6,968 nt of DNA, taken from assembly GCA_947647645.1 (NCBI GenBank), contig CANSLE010000126.1, positions 1-6,968 of the forward strand, in the 5' to 3' direction. This document shows positions 1 through 5,892 of the stretch, piece after piece. The position numbers and the translations under genes are program-made. Within the stretch, counting starts at the first letter, position 1; each line of letters opens with the position of its first letter. The notes beneath the pieces were generated by a model, which worked only from the letters and a program-made list of their open reading frames with translations, did not search any database and was not told where the DNA came from. This DNA comes from an uncultured Microbacterium sp. (GTDB lineage Bacteria > Actinomycetota > Actinomycetes > Actinomycetales > Microbacteriaceae).

Positions 1-131
1 TCGGCGCCGGCGGAGGAGGCGAGGTCGACGATCACGACGTGGGCGCCGCCGTCGGCCAGCCGTCGTGCGGTGGCCAGGCCGAGACCGCTGGCCCCGCCGG
101 TCACGAGAGCGGATGCGCCGACGATGTCCAT
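1..131 (-). CDS. Short-chain dehydrogenase/reductase (SDR), N-terminal part only
   Basis: Only the first 43 residues are visible; the gene runs off the left edge. They form the start of a Rossmann fold: a short beta strand, then the glycine-rich cofactor loop TGGASGLG at residues 11-18 (the classical SDR TGxxxGxG pattern), a helix, and a second strand ending in VIVDL. An acidic residue (Asp36) at the end of strand 2 usually means NAD(H) rather than NADP(H) is preferred. TGGASGLG with an early start resembles the 3-hydroxyacyl-CoA dehydrogenase (HSD10-like) branch, but the substrate cannot be read from this piece. The ATG start is supported by a good Shine-Dalgarno run AAGGAGA about 5 bases upstream (complement of roughly 136-142). 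A TATGCT hexamer on the minus strand (complement of 195-200) could be its -10 box, without a convincing -35. Confidence 0.85.
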   Translation of the reverse strand, partial: MDIVGASALVTGGASGLGLATARRLADGGAHVVIVDLASSAGA

Positions 132-218
132 GGATTCTCCTTCGAAGTCCGGACCGGTCCCGTCACCCAGCGACGGATCGTGCTACGGAGTCCCAGCATA
201 CGCGGAACTACGTCTCAG

Positions 219-235
219 CACGCTCTCTCAGCGTG
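219..235 (-). terminator. Weak hairpin at the 3' end of the unknown 228-737 gene
   Basis: A 6-bp perfect stem (219-224 CACGCT with 230-235 AGCGTG) encloses a 5-nt loop and covers the TGA stop codon of the 228-737 gene. There is no T-run after it on the minus strand. It might act as a weak terminator between that gene and the downstream SDR gene, which lies on the same strand about 97 bp further on. A stem this short can arise by chance in GC-rich DNA. Confidence 0.25.
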
Positions 236-737
236 AGCGGAGGATCTCCCCCAGTCGCGACAGCACGTCGTCGGGACGCGCGAGCAGCACGCGTGCGTTC
301 GGCGCGGCGACCAGATGTTCGACGAGGCGCCCGGCCAGCGCGGCATCCCGCCGCCGATAGCCGGAGAGGTAGTGCGGCGTCGCCCGCCACTCCAGCACCG
401 CGCCGTCGTCGGTCGTGACTCGGACGGGAAAGGTCGGCGTCTCGGCGATGTCGCCCGATGAGCCGCCGAAGATGCCCTCGATCAGCGGCACGAGGGTGTC
501 GCCGAGGGCGGGATGCGGCCACCACGTCGTCGGGACGTCGGCGACGACGACACGCACCTGCGCCCAGGGCACGAAGCCCGCGGGAGCGTCGCCGAGCGCG
601 GGCTGAAGGCCGTCGGGACGCAGGCGGACATGACGGGCTGCGGCATCCCCGAGGGCGAGCGCGGGCCCGTCGGCGTCATCGAGGGCGGTGAGAGCGCCGA
701 CACGGCGGGAAGAGACGGGCACAGCCCATCTCACCAT
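228..737 (-). CDS. Uncharacterised 169-residue protein
   Basis: I do not recognise this protein. From the chosen ATG it reads as a soluble protein with no signal peptide or membrane segment. The N-terminal half alternates hydrophobic and polar residues like a beta-rich domain (AVPV, HVRLRPDGLQP, QVRVVVADVP). A PTTWWPHPAL stretch with adjacent tryptophans lies near the middle, followed by a glycine-rich LIEGIFGGSSGD segment. The C-terminus (from about residue 135) looks helical, with LAGRLVEHLVAAPNARVLLARP. The same frame stays open upstream to 1133, but that part lies antisense to the kinase gene and is arginine-rich nonsense, so I start at 737. No good Shine-Dalgarno precedes this ATG, and a GTG follows directly as codon 2. 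A leaderless transcript is possible. The gene is divergent from the kinase with only 27 bp between the starts. Confidence 0.65.
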   Translation of the reverse strand: MVRWAVPVSSRRVGALTALDDADGPALALGDAAARHVRLRPDGLQPALGDAPAGFVPWAQVRVVVADVPTTWWPHPALGDTLVPLIEGIFGGSSGDIAETPTFPVRVTTDDGAVLEWRATPHYLSGYRRRDAALAGRLVEHLVAAPNARVLLARPDDVLSRLGEILRSR

Positions 738-764
738 GCCCGCGCCGCCGCGGCGAGGGGCAGG

Positions 765-1499
765 ATGGATGCCGTGAGCATCCCCCGCGACGACATCGAG
801 GTCCCGGAGCTGGTGCGCACACTCGCGGCGGGCGCCGCACTCACGCCGGTCTGGCGCAACACGGTCGGCGGAGTGACCTTCCGCACCGACGACGGCCGCT
901 ACCTCAAGTACGGACCCCGCAACGCGGAGACCACGATGGCCGCGGAGGCGGCGCGTCTGACGTGGGCTCGCGCTCACACACCGGTACCCGAGGTCGTCGC
1001 CCACGGCGAGGAAGGCGATCACGAGTGGCTCGTGACGCGCGCGCTGCCGGGCCTGTCGGCGGTCGATCCCCGGTGGATCGTCGAGCCGGCGACAGCCGTG
1101 GCCGCGGTCGGGACGGGACTGCGCGCACTTCACTACGCCCTACCGGTCGCGGGCTGCCCGTTCGACTGGTCGGTGCCGGCGCGCATCGGGGCGGCACGGC
1201 GCCGCGGCATCCGCCTGCCCCTCGCGCTCAGCGACGCTCCCCCCGTCGACCGACTGGTGGTGTGCCACGGCGACGCCTGCTGCCCGAACACGCTCGTCGC
1301 CGACGAAGGGCGCTGGAGCGGGCACGTCGACCTCGGCGCACTGGGCGTGGCCGACCGGTGGGCCGACATCGCGGTGGCGGCGATGAGCACGGAGTGGAAC
1401 TACGGTCCGGGCTGGGAAGGCGCACTGCTGGACGCCTACGGCATCGCCCCGGATGCCGAGCGAATGCGGTTCTATCGCGACCTCTGGAACGCGACCTGA
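765..1499 (+). CDS. APH(3')-family phosphotransferase (aminoglycoside kinase-like)
   Basis: A 244-residue protein-kinase-fold phosphotransferase expected to move the ATP gamma-phosphate to a hydroxyl of an aminoglycoside or a related small molecule in the cytoplasm. Motifs in order: nucleotide-binding lysine in YLKYG (Lys48), paired acidic residue in the following helix (Glu61), CPFDWS at 131-136 as in APH(3') enzymes, catalytic loop CHGDACCPNTLV at 167-178 (Asp170, Asn175), Mg-binding VDLG (Asp189), then GVADRWADIAVA, very like the APH(3')-II segment. The C-terminal YGIAPDAERMRFYR also aligns with APH(3')-II, but the last residues (LWNAT) lack the family's usual acidic/aromatic end (see findings). 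Start: ATG at 765 has GAGGGG 4 bases upstream. A GTG at 774 with AGGA 8 bases upstream is a near-equal alternative giving 241 residues. No transposon or integron parts surround it, so it looks like a resident chromosomal gene. Family assignment is firm; the substrate is not known. Confidence 0.87.
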   Translation: MDAVSIPRDDIEVPELVRTLAAGAALTPVWRNTVGGVTFRTDDGRYLKYGPRNAETTMAAEAARLTWARAHTPVPEVVAHGEEGDHEWLVTRALPGLSAVDPRWIVEPATAVAAVGTGLRALHYALPVAGCPFDWSVPARIGAARRRGIRLPLALSDAPPVDRLVVCHGDACCPNTLVADEGRWSGHVDLGALGVADRWADIAVAAMSTEWNYGPGWEGALLDAYGIAPDAERMRFYRDLWNAT

Positions 1500-1600
1500 T
1501 CTCTCGCCCGCGGACACGCAATCGGGGTCGCATACGGCCGTCATGCCTCGCGAGAGGCGACCGTATGCGACCCCGATCCGGGCAATCGCGGGGTGAGATC
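1498..1600. terminator. Large inverted repeat, probable bidirectional terminator
   Basis: The core is a perfect 17-bp stem: 1521-1537 pairs with 1561-1577. The 23-nt loop holds its own hairpin, 5 bp (1545-1549 with 1554-1558) closed by GCGA, a GNRA-type tetraloop. Outside the core, 1507-1512 pairs with 1587-1592 and 1498-1503 (GATCTC) with 1595-1600 (GAGATC), all centred near 1549. The near-palindrome thus runs from the stop codon of the kinase to the stop codon of glpK. It sits between convergent genes and is readable as an RNA hairpin from either side. No T-run follows on either strand, which fits the U-less terminators often proposed in actinobacteria. A dispersed repeat element is an alternative. 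Confidence 0.7.
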
Positions 1601-3113
1601 AGTTCACGTCGGCGTCGACCCAGTCCATCGACTTGGTGACGGCCTTCTTCCACAGGCGCAGCTGACGCTCACGCTCGGCGACGTCGTCGTTGGGCGTCCA
1701 GCGCTTGTCCTCCTGCCAGTTGGCGCGCAGCTCGTCGAGGTCGTTCCAGAAGCCCACGGCGAGACCGGCCGCGTAGGCCGCTCCCAACGCCGTCGTCTCG
1801 GCGACGACGGGGCGGACGACCGGCACCCCGAGGATGTCGGCCTGGAACTGCATGAGGGTGTCGTTGGCGATCATGCCGCCGTCGACCTTCAGCTCGGTGA
1901 GGTCCACGCCCGAGTCGGCGTTGACGGCATCCAGCACCTCGCGCGTCTGGAACGCGGTCGCCTCCAGCGCAGCCCGCGCGATGTGGTTGCGGTTCGCGAA
2001 GCGGGTGAGGCCGACGATCGCGCCGCGGGCGTCGGGCCGCCAGTAGGGCGCGAACAGGCCCGAGAACGCGGGCACGAAGTACACGCCGCCGTTGTCCTCG
2101 ACCTTGGCGGCGAGCTCCTCGACCTCGGGGGCGGAGGAGATGATGCCCAGCTGATCGCGCAGCCACTGGATCAGCGATCCGGTGACGGCGATCGAACCCT
2201 CCAGCGCGTAGTGCGCGGGTCCGTCGCCGAGCTTGTAGCCGACGGTGGTGAGCAGGCCGTTCTCCGACTTCACGATCTCGGTCCCCGTCTGGAAGATGAG
2301 GAAGTTGCCGGTGCCGTAGGTGTTCTTGCTCTCGCCGGCGTCGAAGGCGGCTTGGCCGAACGTCGCCGCCTGCTGGTCGCCGAGGATGCCGGCGACCGGC
2401 GTCTCGCGCAGCAGCGACGTGTCGCGCGCCTCGCCGTAGACCTCGCTGGAGGAGCGGATCTCGGGCATCATCGAGCGCGGCACGCCGAAGTCGGCGAGGA
2501 TGTCGTCACGCCACTGCAGAGTCTTCAAGTCCATGAAGAGCGTTCGCGATGCGTTGGTCACGTCGGTGGCATGCACGCCGCCGCTGGGACCGCCGGTGAG
2601 GTTCCAGAGCACCCACGTGTCGGTCGTGCCGAAGATCAGGTCACCGGCCTCGGCCTTCTCGCGCGCGCCCTCGACGTTCTCCAGGATCCAGACGATCTTG
2701 GTGCCCGAGAAATACGTCGCCAGCGGCAGACCCACGATGTCCTTGTAGCGCTCCACGCCCGCCTCGCCGGCGAGGCGGTCGACGATCGGCTGGGTACGGG
2801 TGTCCTGCCAGACGATCGCGTTGTACACGGGGATGCCGGTGTTCTTGTCCCACACGACCGCGGTCTCACGCTGGTTGGTGATGCCGATCGCCGCGATGTC
2901 GTGGCGGGTCAGGTTCGCGCGGCCGAGCGCGATGCCGATGACCTCGCGCATGTTGTCGCGGATCTCGATCGGGTCGTGCTCCACCCAGCCGGCGCGCGGC
3001 ATGATCTGCTCGTGCTCCTTCTGTCCGGTGGAGACGATCGATCCCTTCTTGTCGAAGATGATGGCACGGCTCGAGGTCGTGCCCTGGTCGAGGGCGATGA
3101 TGTAGTCACTCAT
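1599..3113 (-). CDS. glpK: Glycerol kinase
   Basis: This 504-residue FGGY-family carbohydrate kinase converts glycerol and ATP to glycerol-3-phosphate in the cytoplasm. Diagnostic segments: DQGTTSSR at 9-16 (phosphate loop of the ASKHA fold), GWVEHDP at 42-48, GITNQRET at 77-84 with the glycerol-contacting Arg82-Glu83, FGGY signature 1 around Tyr134-Leu144 (YFSGTKIVWIL), GTTDTW and HATDVTNASRT at 162-190, GDQQAA at 245-250 with the catalytic Asp246, and the C-terminal ETTALGAAYAAGLAVG signature. Length matches the family. The stretch between EVYG and GDQQ (about 228-244) contains neither the GGKGGTR-like loop that binds fructose-1,6-bisphosphate in E. coli GlpK nor the histidine phosphorylated by HPr in Firmicutes. 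Start ATG at 3113 has AAGGA 9 bases upstream. Last gene of the operon, 33 bp after glpF; it ends at the large inverted repeat. Confidence 0.97.
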   Translation of the reverse strand: MSDYIIALDQGTTSSRAIIFDKKGSIVSTGQKEHEQIMPRAGWVEHDPIEIRDNMREVIGIALGRANLTRHDIAAIGITNQRETAVVWDKNTGIPVYNAIVWQDTRTQPIVDRLAGEAGVERYKDIVGLPLATYFSGTKIVWILENVEGAREKAEAGDLIFGTTDTWVLWNLTGGPSGGVHATDVTNASRTLFMDLKTLQWRDDILADFGVPRSMMPEIRSSSEVYGEARDTSLLRETPVAGILGDQQAATFGQAAFDAGESKNTYGTGNFLIFQTGTEIVKSENGLLTTVGYKLGDGPAHYALEGSIAVTGSLIQWLRDQLGIISSAPEVEELAAKVEDNGGVYFVPAFSGLFAPYWRPDARGAIVGLTRFANRNHIARAALEATAFQTREVLDAVNADSGVDLTELKVDGGMIANDTLMQFQADILGVPVVRPVVAETTALGAAYAAGLAVGFWNDLDELRANWQEDKRWTPNDDVAERERQLRLWKKAVTKSMDWVDADVN

Positions 3114-3146
3114 GGGATGACGTCCTTGTCTCGATGTGGTCGGGGA

Positions 3147-3905
3147 TCAGGCGTGGGCGAGGTGGAGCAGAGCGGGAGCGGCGAGCGCGGCGAGCGTTCC
3201 GCCGAGGAGGGGCCCGACGACGGGAACCCACGCGTAGGACCAGTCACTGGAGCCCTTGCCCTTGATGGGGAGGATCGCGTGGGCGATGCGCGGACCGAGG
3301 TCGCGAGCGGGGTTGATGGCGTAGCCGGTGGGGCCACCGAGCGACGCGCCGATGCCGACCACGAGGAGCGCGACGGGAACGGCGGTGAGCGGGCCGAGGG
3401 CCCCGGGGACGCCGATCTGCACGTCGCCGTAGTCGGCGAAGGCGAAGATGACGAACACGAGGACGAAGGTGCCGATGACCTCGGTGACGAGGTTCCAGCC
3501 GTAGGAGCGGATCGCGGGGCCCGTGGAGAAGACGCCGAGCTTGGTCGCCGCGTCCGGTTCCTCGTCAAAGTGCTGACGGTAGGCCAGCCAGCAGAGCACG
3601 GCGCCGATGAACGCACCGACGAGCTGCGCGGCGATCGCGACGAAGAACTGCGCGGCGCCGATCTTGCCCGCGATCAGAAGAGCGATCGACACGGCGGGGT
3701 TCAGCTGCGCCCCCGAGTACGACGAGGCGAGCACACCCGCGAACACGGCGAGACCCCAGCCCCAGTTGATCATCAGGGTGCCGCCGCCGAGGCCCTTCGA
3801 CTTCGCGAGGATGACGTTGGCGACGACGCCACCGCCGAGCAGGAGCAGCATCGCCGTCCCGACGAGCTCTGACACGAAGTAGAGCCCGAGATTGATGTCG
3901 TGCAT
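3147..3905 (-). CDS. glpF: Glycerol uptake facilitator (aquaglyceroporin, MIP family)
   Basis: A 252-residue inner-membrane channel of the major intrinsic protein family, passing glycerol by facilitated diffusion so that GlpK can trap it. Six hydrophobic membrane segments and two re-entrant half helices are visible. The first half helix carries SGAQLNPAV (NPA at 69-71), the second GYAINPARDLGPR (NPA at 198-200). The selectivity arginine is Arg201, followed by Asp202, the residue typical of glycerol channels rather than strict aquaporins. A tryptophan of the selectivity filter is present in INWGWG (Trp48 or Trp50). The residue two before the first NPA is Gln67 where E. coli GlpF has His66. The start at 3905 has AAAGG 11 bases upstream, a somewhat long spacing. 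Second gene of the operon, 108 bp after the glpD stop, with a perfect palindrome in between. Confidence 0.96.
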   Translation of the reverse strand: MHDINLGLYFVSELVGTAMLLLLGGGVVANVILAKSKGLGGGTLMINWGWGLAVFAGVLASSYSGAQLNPAVSIALLIAGKIGAAQFFVAIAAQLVGAFIGAVLCWLAYRQHFDEEPDAATKLGVFSTGPAIRSYGWNLVTEVIGTFVLVFVIFAFADYGDVQIGVPGALGPLTAVPVALLVVGIGASLGGPTGYAINPARDLGPRIAHAILPIKGKGSSDWSYAWVPVVGPLLGGTLAALAAPALLHLAHA

Positions 3906-3932
3906 GTCAGCATTGACCTTTCTGCAGATGTT

Positions 3933-3956
3933 CCGCAGGGCGACGTCGCCCTGCGG
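3933..3956. repeat. 24-bp perfect palindrome upstream of glpF
   Basis: The sequence from 3933 to 3956 equals its own reverse complement: half-site CCGCAGGGCGAC, then its exact mirror. It lies 27 bp upstream of the glpF start and 76 bp after the glpD stop (direction of transcription: minus strand). As RNA it folds to a 10-bp GC-rich stem with an ACGT loop. As DNA it is a dyad-symmetric site fit for a dimeric protein. No T-run follows, so it could be a U-less attenuating terminator between glpD and glpFK, an RNA-processing or stability hairpin, or an operator. It does not resemble the TGMAC...GYGCA motifs near the regulator gene. Confidence 0.65.
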
Positions 3957-3963
3957 GAGGGAT

Positions 3964-3990
3964 GGCCTGAGGGGATGCCGGCGTCAGGCC
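3964..3990 (-). terminator. Second hairpin in the glpD-glpF gap
   Basis: A 7-bp perfect stem (3964-3970 GGCCTGA with 3984-3990 TCAGGCC) closes a 13-nt loop. In the direction of transcription it comes 23 bp after the glpD stop and just before the 24-bp palindrome, so the glpD-glpF gap consists largely of two consecutive hairpins. A partial terminator or an mRNA-stabilising structure at the glpD 3' end are both possible. There is no T-tract. Confidence 0.4.
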
Positions 3991-4013
3991 GCGCCGGATC
4001 TAGAGGGCACTCC

Positions 4014-5741
4014 TCACGACGCCGATGGTGCCAGGTGGGAGGTCTGCACGTCGATGCGATGGCGCTCCTGCAGCACCCGTGCCGCATCGACGACCTGGGC
4101 GCGGACGGCGTCGGCATCCCACCCGAGCACCGGCGCGGCGGCGTCGGCGACCTCGGTGAGCGTGGCCTCCGTGACGCCGCCGACGAAGGCGATGTGCGTG
4201 CGGCGCAGCAGGAGGTCGATCAAGGTCACCGCCTCCTCACGGCCCGCGAGGAAGGCGATCTCCTCGACCGAGTACCCCGCGGCGTGGGCGAGCGGCCGCT
4301 GCGTCACCGGCAGGGCGCCGAGGACCTCGGACGCGTAGGTGCCGTAGCGCTCCAGCATCCGATCGGCGAACGCGACGGTGTGCGCTCCCCGGTGCGCGTC
4401 CAGCCAGCGTCTGCGGTCGGCGTCGGTGCGCGGGTATCCGGCGCCGCCGCCGATCGGCAGATCGAGCGTCGAGATGCGGCGCGGGCGCCCGAGGGCGGCC
4501 AGCACCTCCGTCGACAGGTGCTCGGCGAGCGCGCGGAAGGTGGTCCACTTGCCGCCGACGAGACTCATGACCGGTACGCCGGCCGCGCCTCCCAGACGCG
4601 CCTTCTCGATGCGGTAGTCACGGGACACGAACCCGGGGGCGACGTCGTCGTGGCGGGGCAGCGGGCGGATGCCGGAGAAGGTGTACACGATCTGCGCGCG
4701 GTCGACCGTGATCCGCGGGAACACCTGTGCGATCAGGTCGAAGAAGTACGAGATCTCGTCGTCGGTGCAGACGGTGGGCGTCGCGGGGTCGGCGTCGATA
4801 TCGGTCGTCCCGACCATCACCCGGCCCTTCAACGGGTAGATCAGCACGATGCGGCCGTCGGCGGCCTCGAAGAAGATCTCGTTGCCGCGGGTGGCCTCGA
4901 GCAACTCGGGGTTGTCGAGAACGATGTGGGAGCCCTTCGTGCCCCCCATGAAGCGGGTGGGGGCGCCGAGCGCGCTGTTGGTGATGTCCGTCCACGGGCC
5001 GCTCGTGTTGACGATGACGTCGGCGCTGAACGGGAACTCGTCGCCGGTGACCGCGTCGCGGATGATCACGGCGGCGCCGTCGGCTCCCACGACGGGCGCG
5101 TAGTTGGCGGAACGCGCGGACTCCTCACGGGCGCCGTCGCGGAGGACGTCGAGCGCGAGCCGCTCGGGGTCGTGCATCGAGGCGTCGTAATAGGTGGCGG
5201 TGTAGCGGAAGCGGTCGTCGAGGTCGGGGAACAGCTCGCGCGACCGGCGCCGGGCGCGGAAACGGTGACGCGGCACGGCGCCGCCGTCGCGGGAGAAGGT
5301 GTCGTACATGACGAGGCCGAGCTTGATGAGCAGGGCGCCGCGCTCTCGGGGCTTGCCGCGTCCGTGCGTGACGAGCAGCCGGAAGGGCGCGGTGAGGACG
5401 CCGGAGATCGTGCGGTGGATGGGGATGGTCGTCGGCAGCGGCTTGACGAAGTGGGGTGCGTTGCGGACGAGGCGGTTGCGCTCGGTGACCGACTCCTTGA
5501 CGAGGCGGAACTCGCCGTTCTCCAGGTAGCGGACGCCGCCGTGGATCATGTGGCTGGAGGCCGACGAGGCTCCGCTGACGTAGTCGTCGCGCTCGACGAG
5601 CGCGACATCGATCCCCTGCAGCGCGAGGTCGCGGAACGTCGCGATGCCGTTGATGCCTCCCCCGATGACGAGGACATCGGCGTGGGGGCGGTCCTTCAGG
5701 GCCTGGATGTTCGGACGGTTGGTCGTCTTCGACTCGGTCAT
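4014..5741 (-). CDS. glpD: Glycerol-3-phosphate dehydrogenase, FAD-dependent
   Basis: A 575-residue flavoprotein oxidising sn-glycerol-3-phosphate to dihydroxyacetone phosphate and passing electrons to quinone; such enzymes sit on the inner face of the membrane. The FAD-binding Rossmann fold starts at ADVLVIGGGINGIATFRDLALQ (GGGxxG at 27-32), with Glu50 at the end of strand 2 to hold the adenosine ribose. The next conserved block has the core HGGVRYLENGEF at 67-78, diagnostic for this family. GRVMVGTTDIDAD and VYTFSGIRPLPR mark the central substrate/FAD region, and a C-terminal DAO_C-type helical domain follows (from about 430), giving the longer length usual outside E. coli (whose GlpD is about 500 residues). 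The frame is open 47 codons further upstream, but ATG 5741 has a strong GGAAGGAAG and begins the recognisable protein. First gene of the glpD-glpF-glpK operon, divergent from the SorC-type regulator. Confidence 0.97.
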   Translation of the reverse strand: MTESKTTNRPNIQALKDRPHADVLVIGGGINGIATFRDLALQGIDVALVERDDYVSGASSASSHMIHGGVRYLENGEFRLVKESVTERNRLVRNAPHFVKPLPTTIPIHRTISGVLTAPFRLLVTHGRGKPRERGALLIKLGLVMYDTFSRDGGAVPRHRFRARRRSRELFPDLDDRFRYTATYYDASMHDPERLALDVLRDGAREESARSANYAPVVGADGAAVIIRDAVTGDEFPFSADVIVNTSGPWTDITNSALGAPTRFMGGTKGSHIVLDNPELLEATRGNEIFFEAADGRIVLIYPLKGRVMVGTTDIDADPATPTVCTDDEISYFFDLIAQVFPRITVDRAQIVYTFSGIRPLPRHDDVAPGFVSRDYRIEKARLGGAAGVPVMSLVGGKWTTFRALAEHLSTEVLAALGRPRRISTLDLPIGGGAGYPRTDADRRRWLDAHRGAHTVAFADRMLERYGTYASEVLGALPVTQRPLAHAAGYSVEEIAFLAGREEAVTLIDLLLRRTHIAFVGGVTEATLTEVADAAAPVLGWDADAVRAQVVDAARVLQERHRIDVQTSHLAPSAS

Positions 5742-5745
5742 CGCT

Positions 5746-5754
5746 CTTCCTTCC
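5746..5754 (-). promoter_or_regulatory. Ribosome binding site of glpD
   Basis: On the minus strand GGAAGGAAG stands about 5 bases before the ATG at 5741. It settles the glpD start. The longer open frame reaching 5882 would run through the whole divergent control region and has an unfamily-like, Cys/Arg-rich N-terminus. Confidence 0.75.
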
Positions 5755-5817
5755 GCAGCGTCGACGTGGGTCGTCGCGCGTTTTTCACGGTGGTACGGAT
5801 CTACACTGAAACGCCGG

Positions 5818-5831
5818 TGAACGAACGCGCA
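5818..5831. promoter_or_regulatory. Operator-like motif A
   Basis: TGAACGAACGCGCA. It matches motif C (5868-5881) at 11 of 14 positions and motif B (5839-5852) at 10 of 14. It is the least symmetric of the three. It starts 21 bp (two helical turns) before motif B. Predicted binding site for the SorC-type regulator or another dimeric repressor. Confidence 0.4.
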
Positions 5832-5838
5832 ACGCATC

Positions 5839-5852
5839 TGAACATAAGTGCA
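5839..5852. promoter_or_regulatory. Operator-like motif B
   Basis: TGAACATAAGTGCA. The half-sites TGAAC and GTGCA are inverted relative to each other with one mismatch and are separated by 4 bp. It overlaps a candidate glpD -10 box (TATGTT on the minus strand), so occupancy would block glpD transcription if that box is real. Confidence 0.42.
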
Positions 5853-5867
5853 TGGTAGGCCGAAGCC

Positions 5868-5881
5868 TGCACGAATGTGCA
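5868..5881. promoter_or_regulatory. Operator-like motif C
   Basis: TGCACGAATGTGCA, an exact inverted repeat of TGCAC around a 4-bp centre. It ends only 4 bp before the regulator's ribosome binding site, and its TGCACA on the minus strand is also the candidate -35 box for glpD. A protein bound here could act on both genes at once. Confidence 0.5.
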
Positions 5882-5885
5882 CGAC

Positions 5886-5892
5886 GAGGAGG
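5886..5892 (+). promoter_or_regulatory. Ribosome binding site of the SorC-type regulator
   Basis: GAGGAGG, a near-perfect Shine-Dalgarno, ends 4 bases before the GTG at 5897. It favours this GTG over the in-frame ATG at 5852, which has no such site and would add 15 residues lying across operator-like motif C. Confidence 0.8.

Noticed and set aside
513..764. Upstream extension of the kinase frame to 513
   Set aside because: The extra residues overlap the unknown minus-strand gene and do not resemble an APH N-terminus; a ribosome site precedes the 765/774 starts.
738..1133. N-terminal extension of the unknown minus-strand gene up to 1133
   Set aside because: The added 132 residues lie wholly antisense to the kinase core and consist of Arg/His/Cys-rich sequence; the plausible protein begins at 737.
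1521..1577. CRISPR repeat or transposon terminal inverted repeat
   Set aside because: There is a single palindrome with no repeated units or spacers, no transposase gene nearby and no visible target duplication; position between convergent genes fits a terminator better.
1593..3872. Plus-strand open frame of 759 codons across the glpK-glpF region
   Set aside because: It lies exactly antisense to two unmistakable genes. Its protein is a low-complexity run of Asp, Glu, Gly, Arg and Val typical of the complement of GC-rich coding DNA, with no family motif.
3900..5858. Plus-strand open frame of 652 codons across glpD
   Set aside because: Antisense shadow of glpD, with the same acidic/Arg/Val-rich composition and no recognisable domain. 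Long stop-free complements are expected at this GC content.
5742..5882. GlpD extension to an ATG at 5882
   Set aside because: It would run through the whole promoter region and operator-like motifs. The family N-terminus and a strong ribosome site place the start at 5741.
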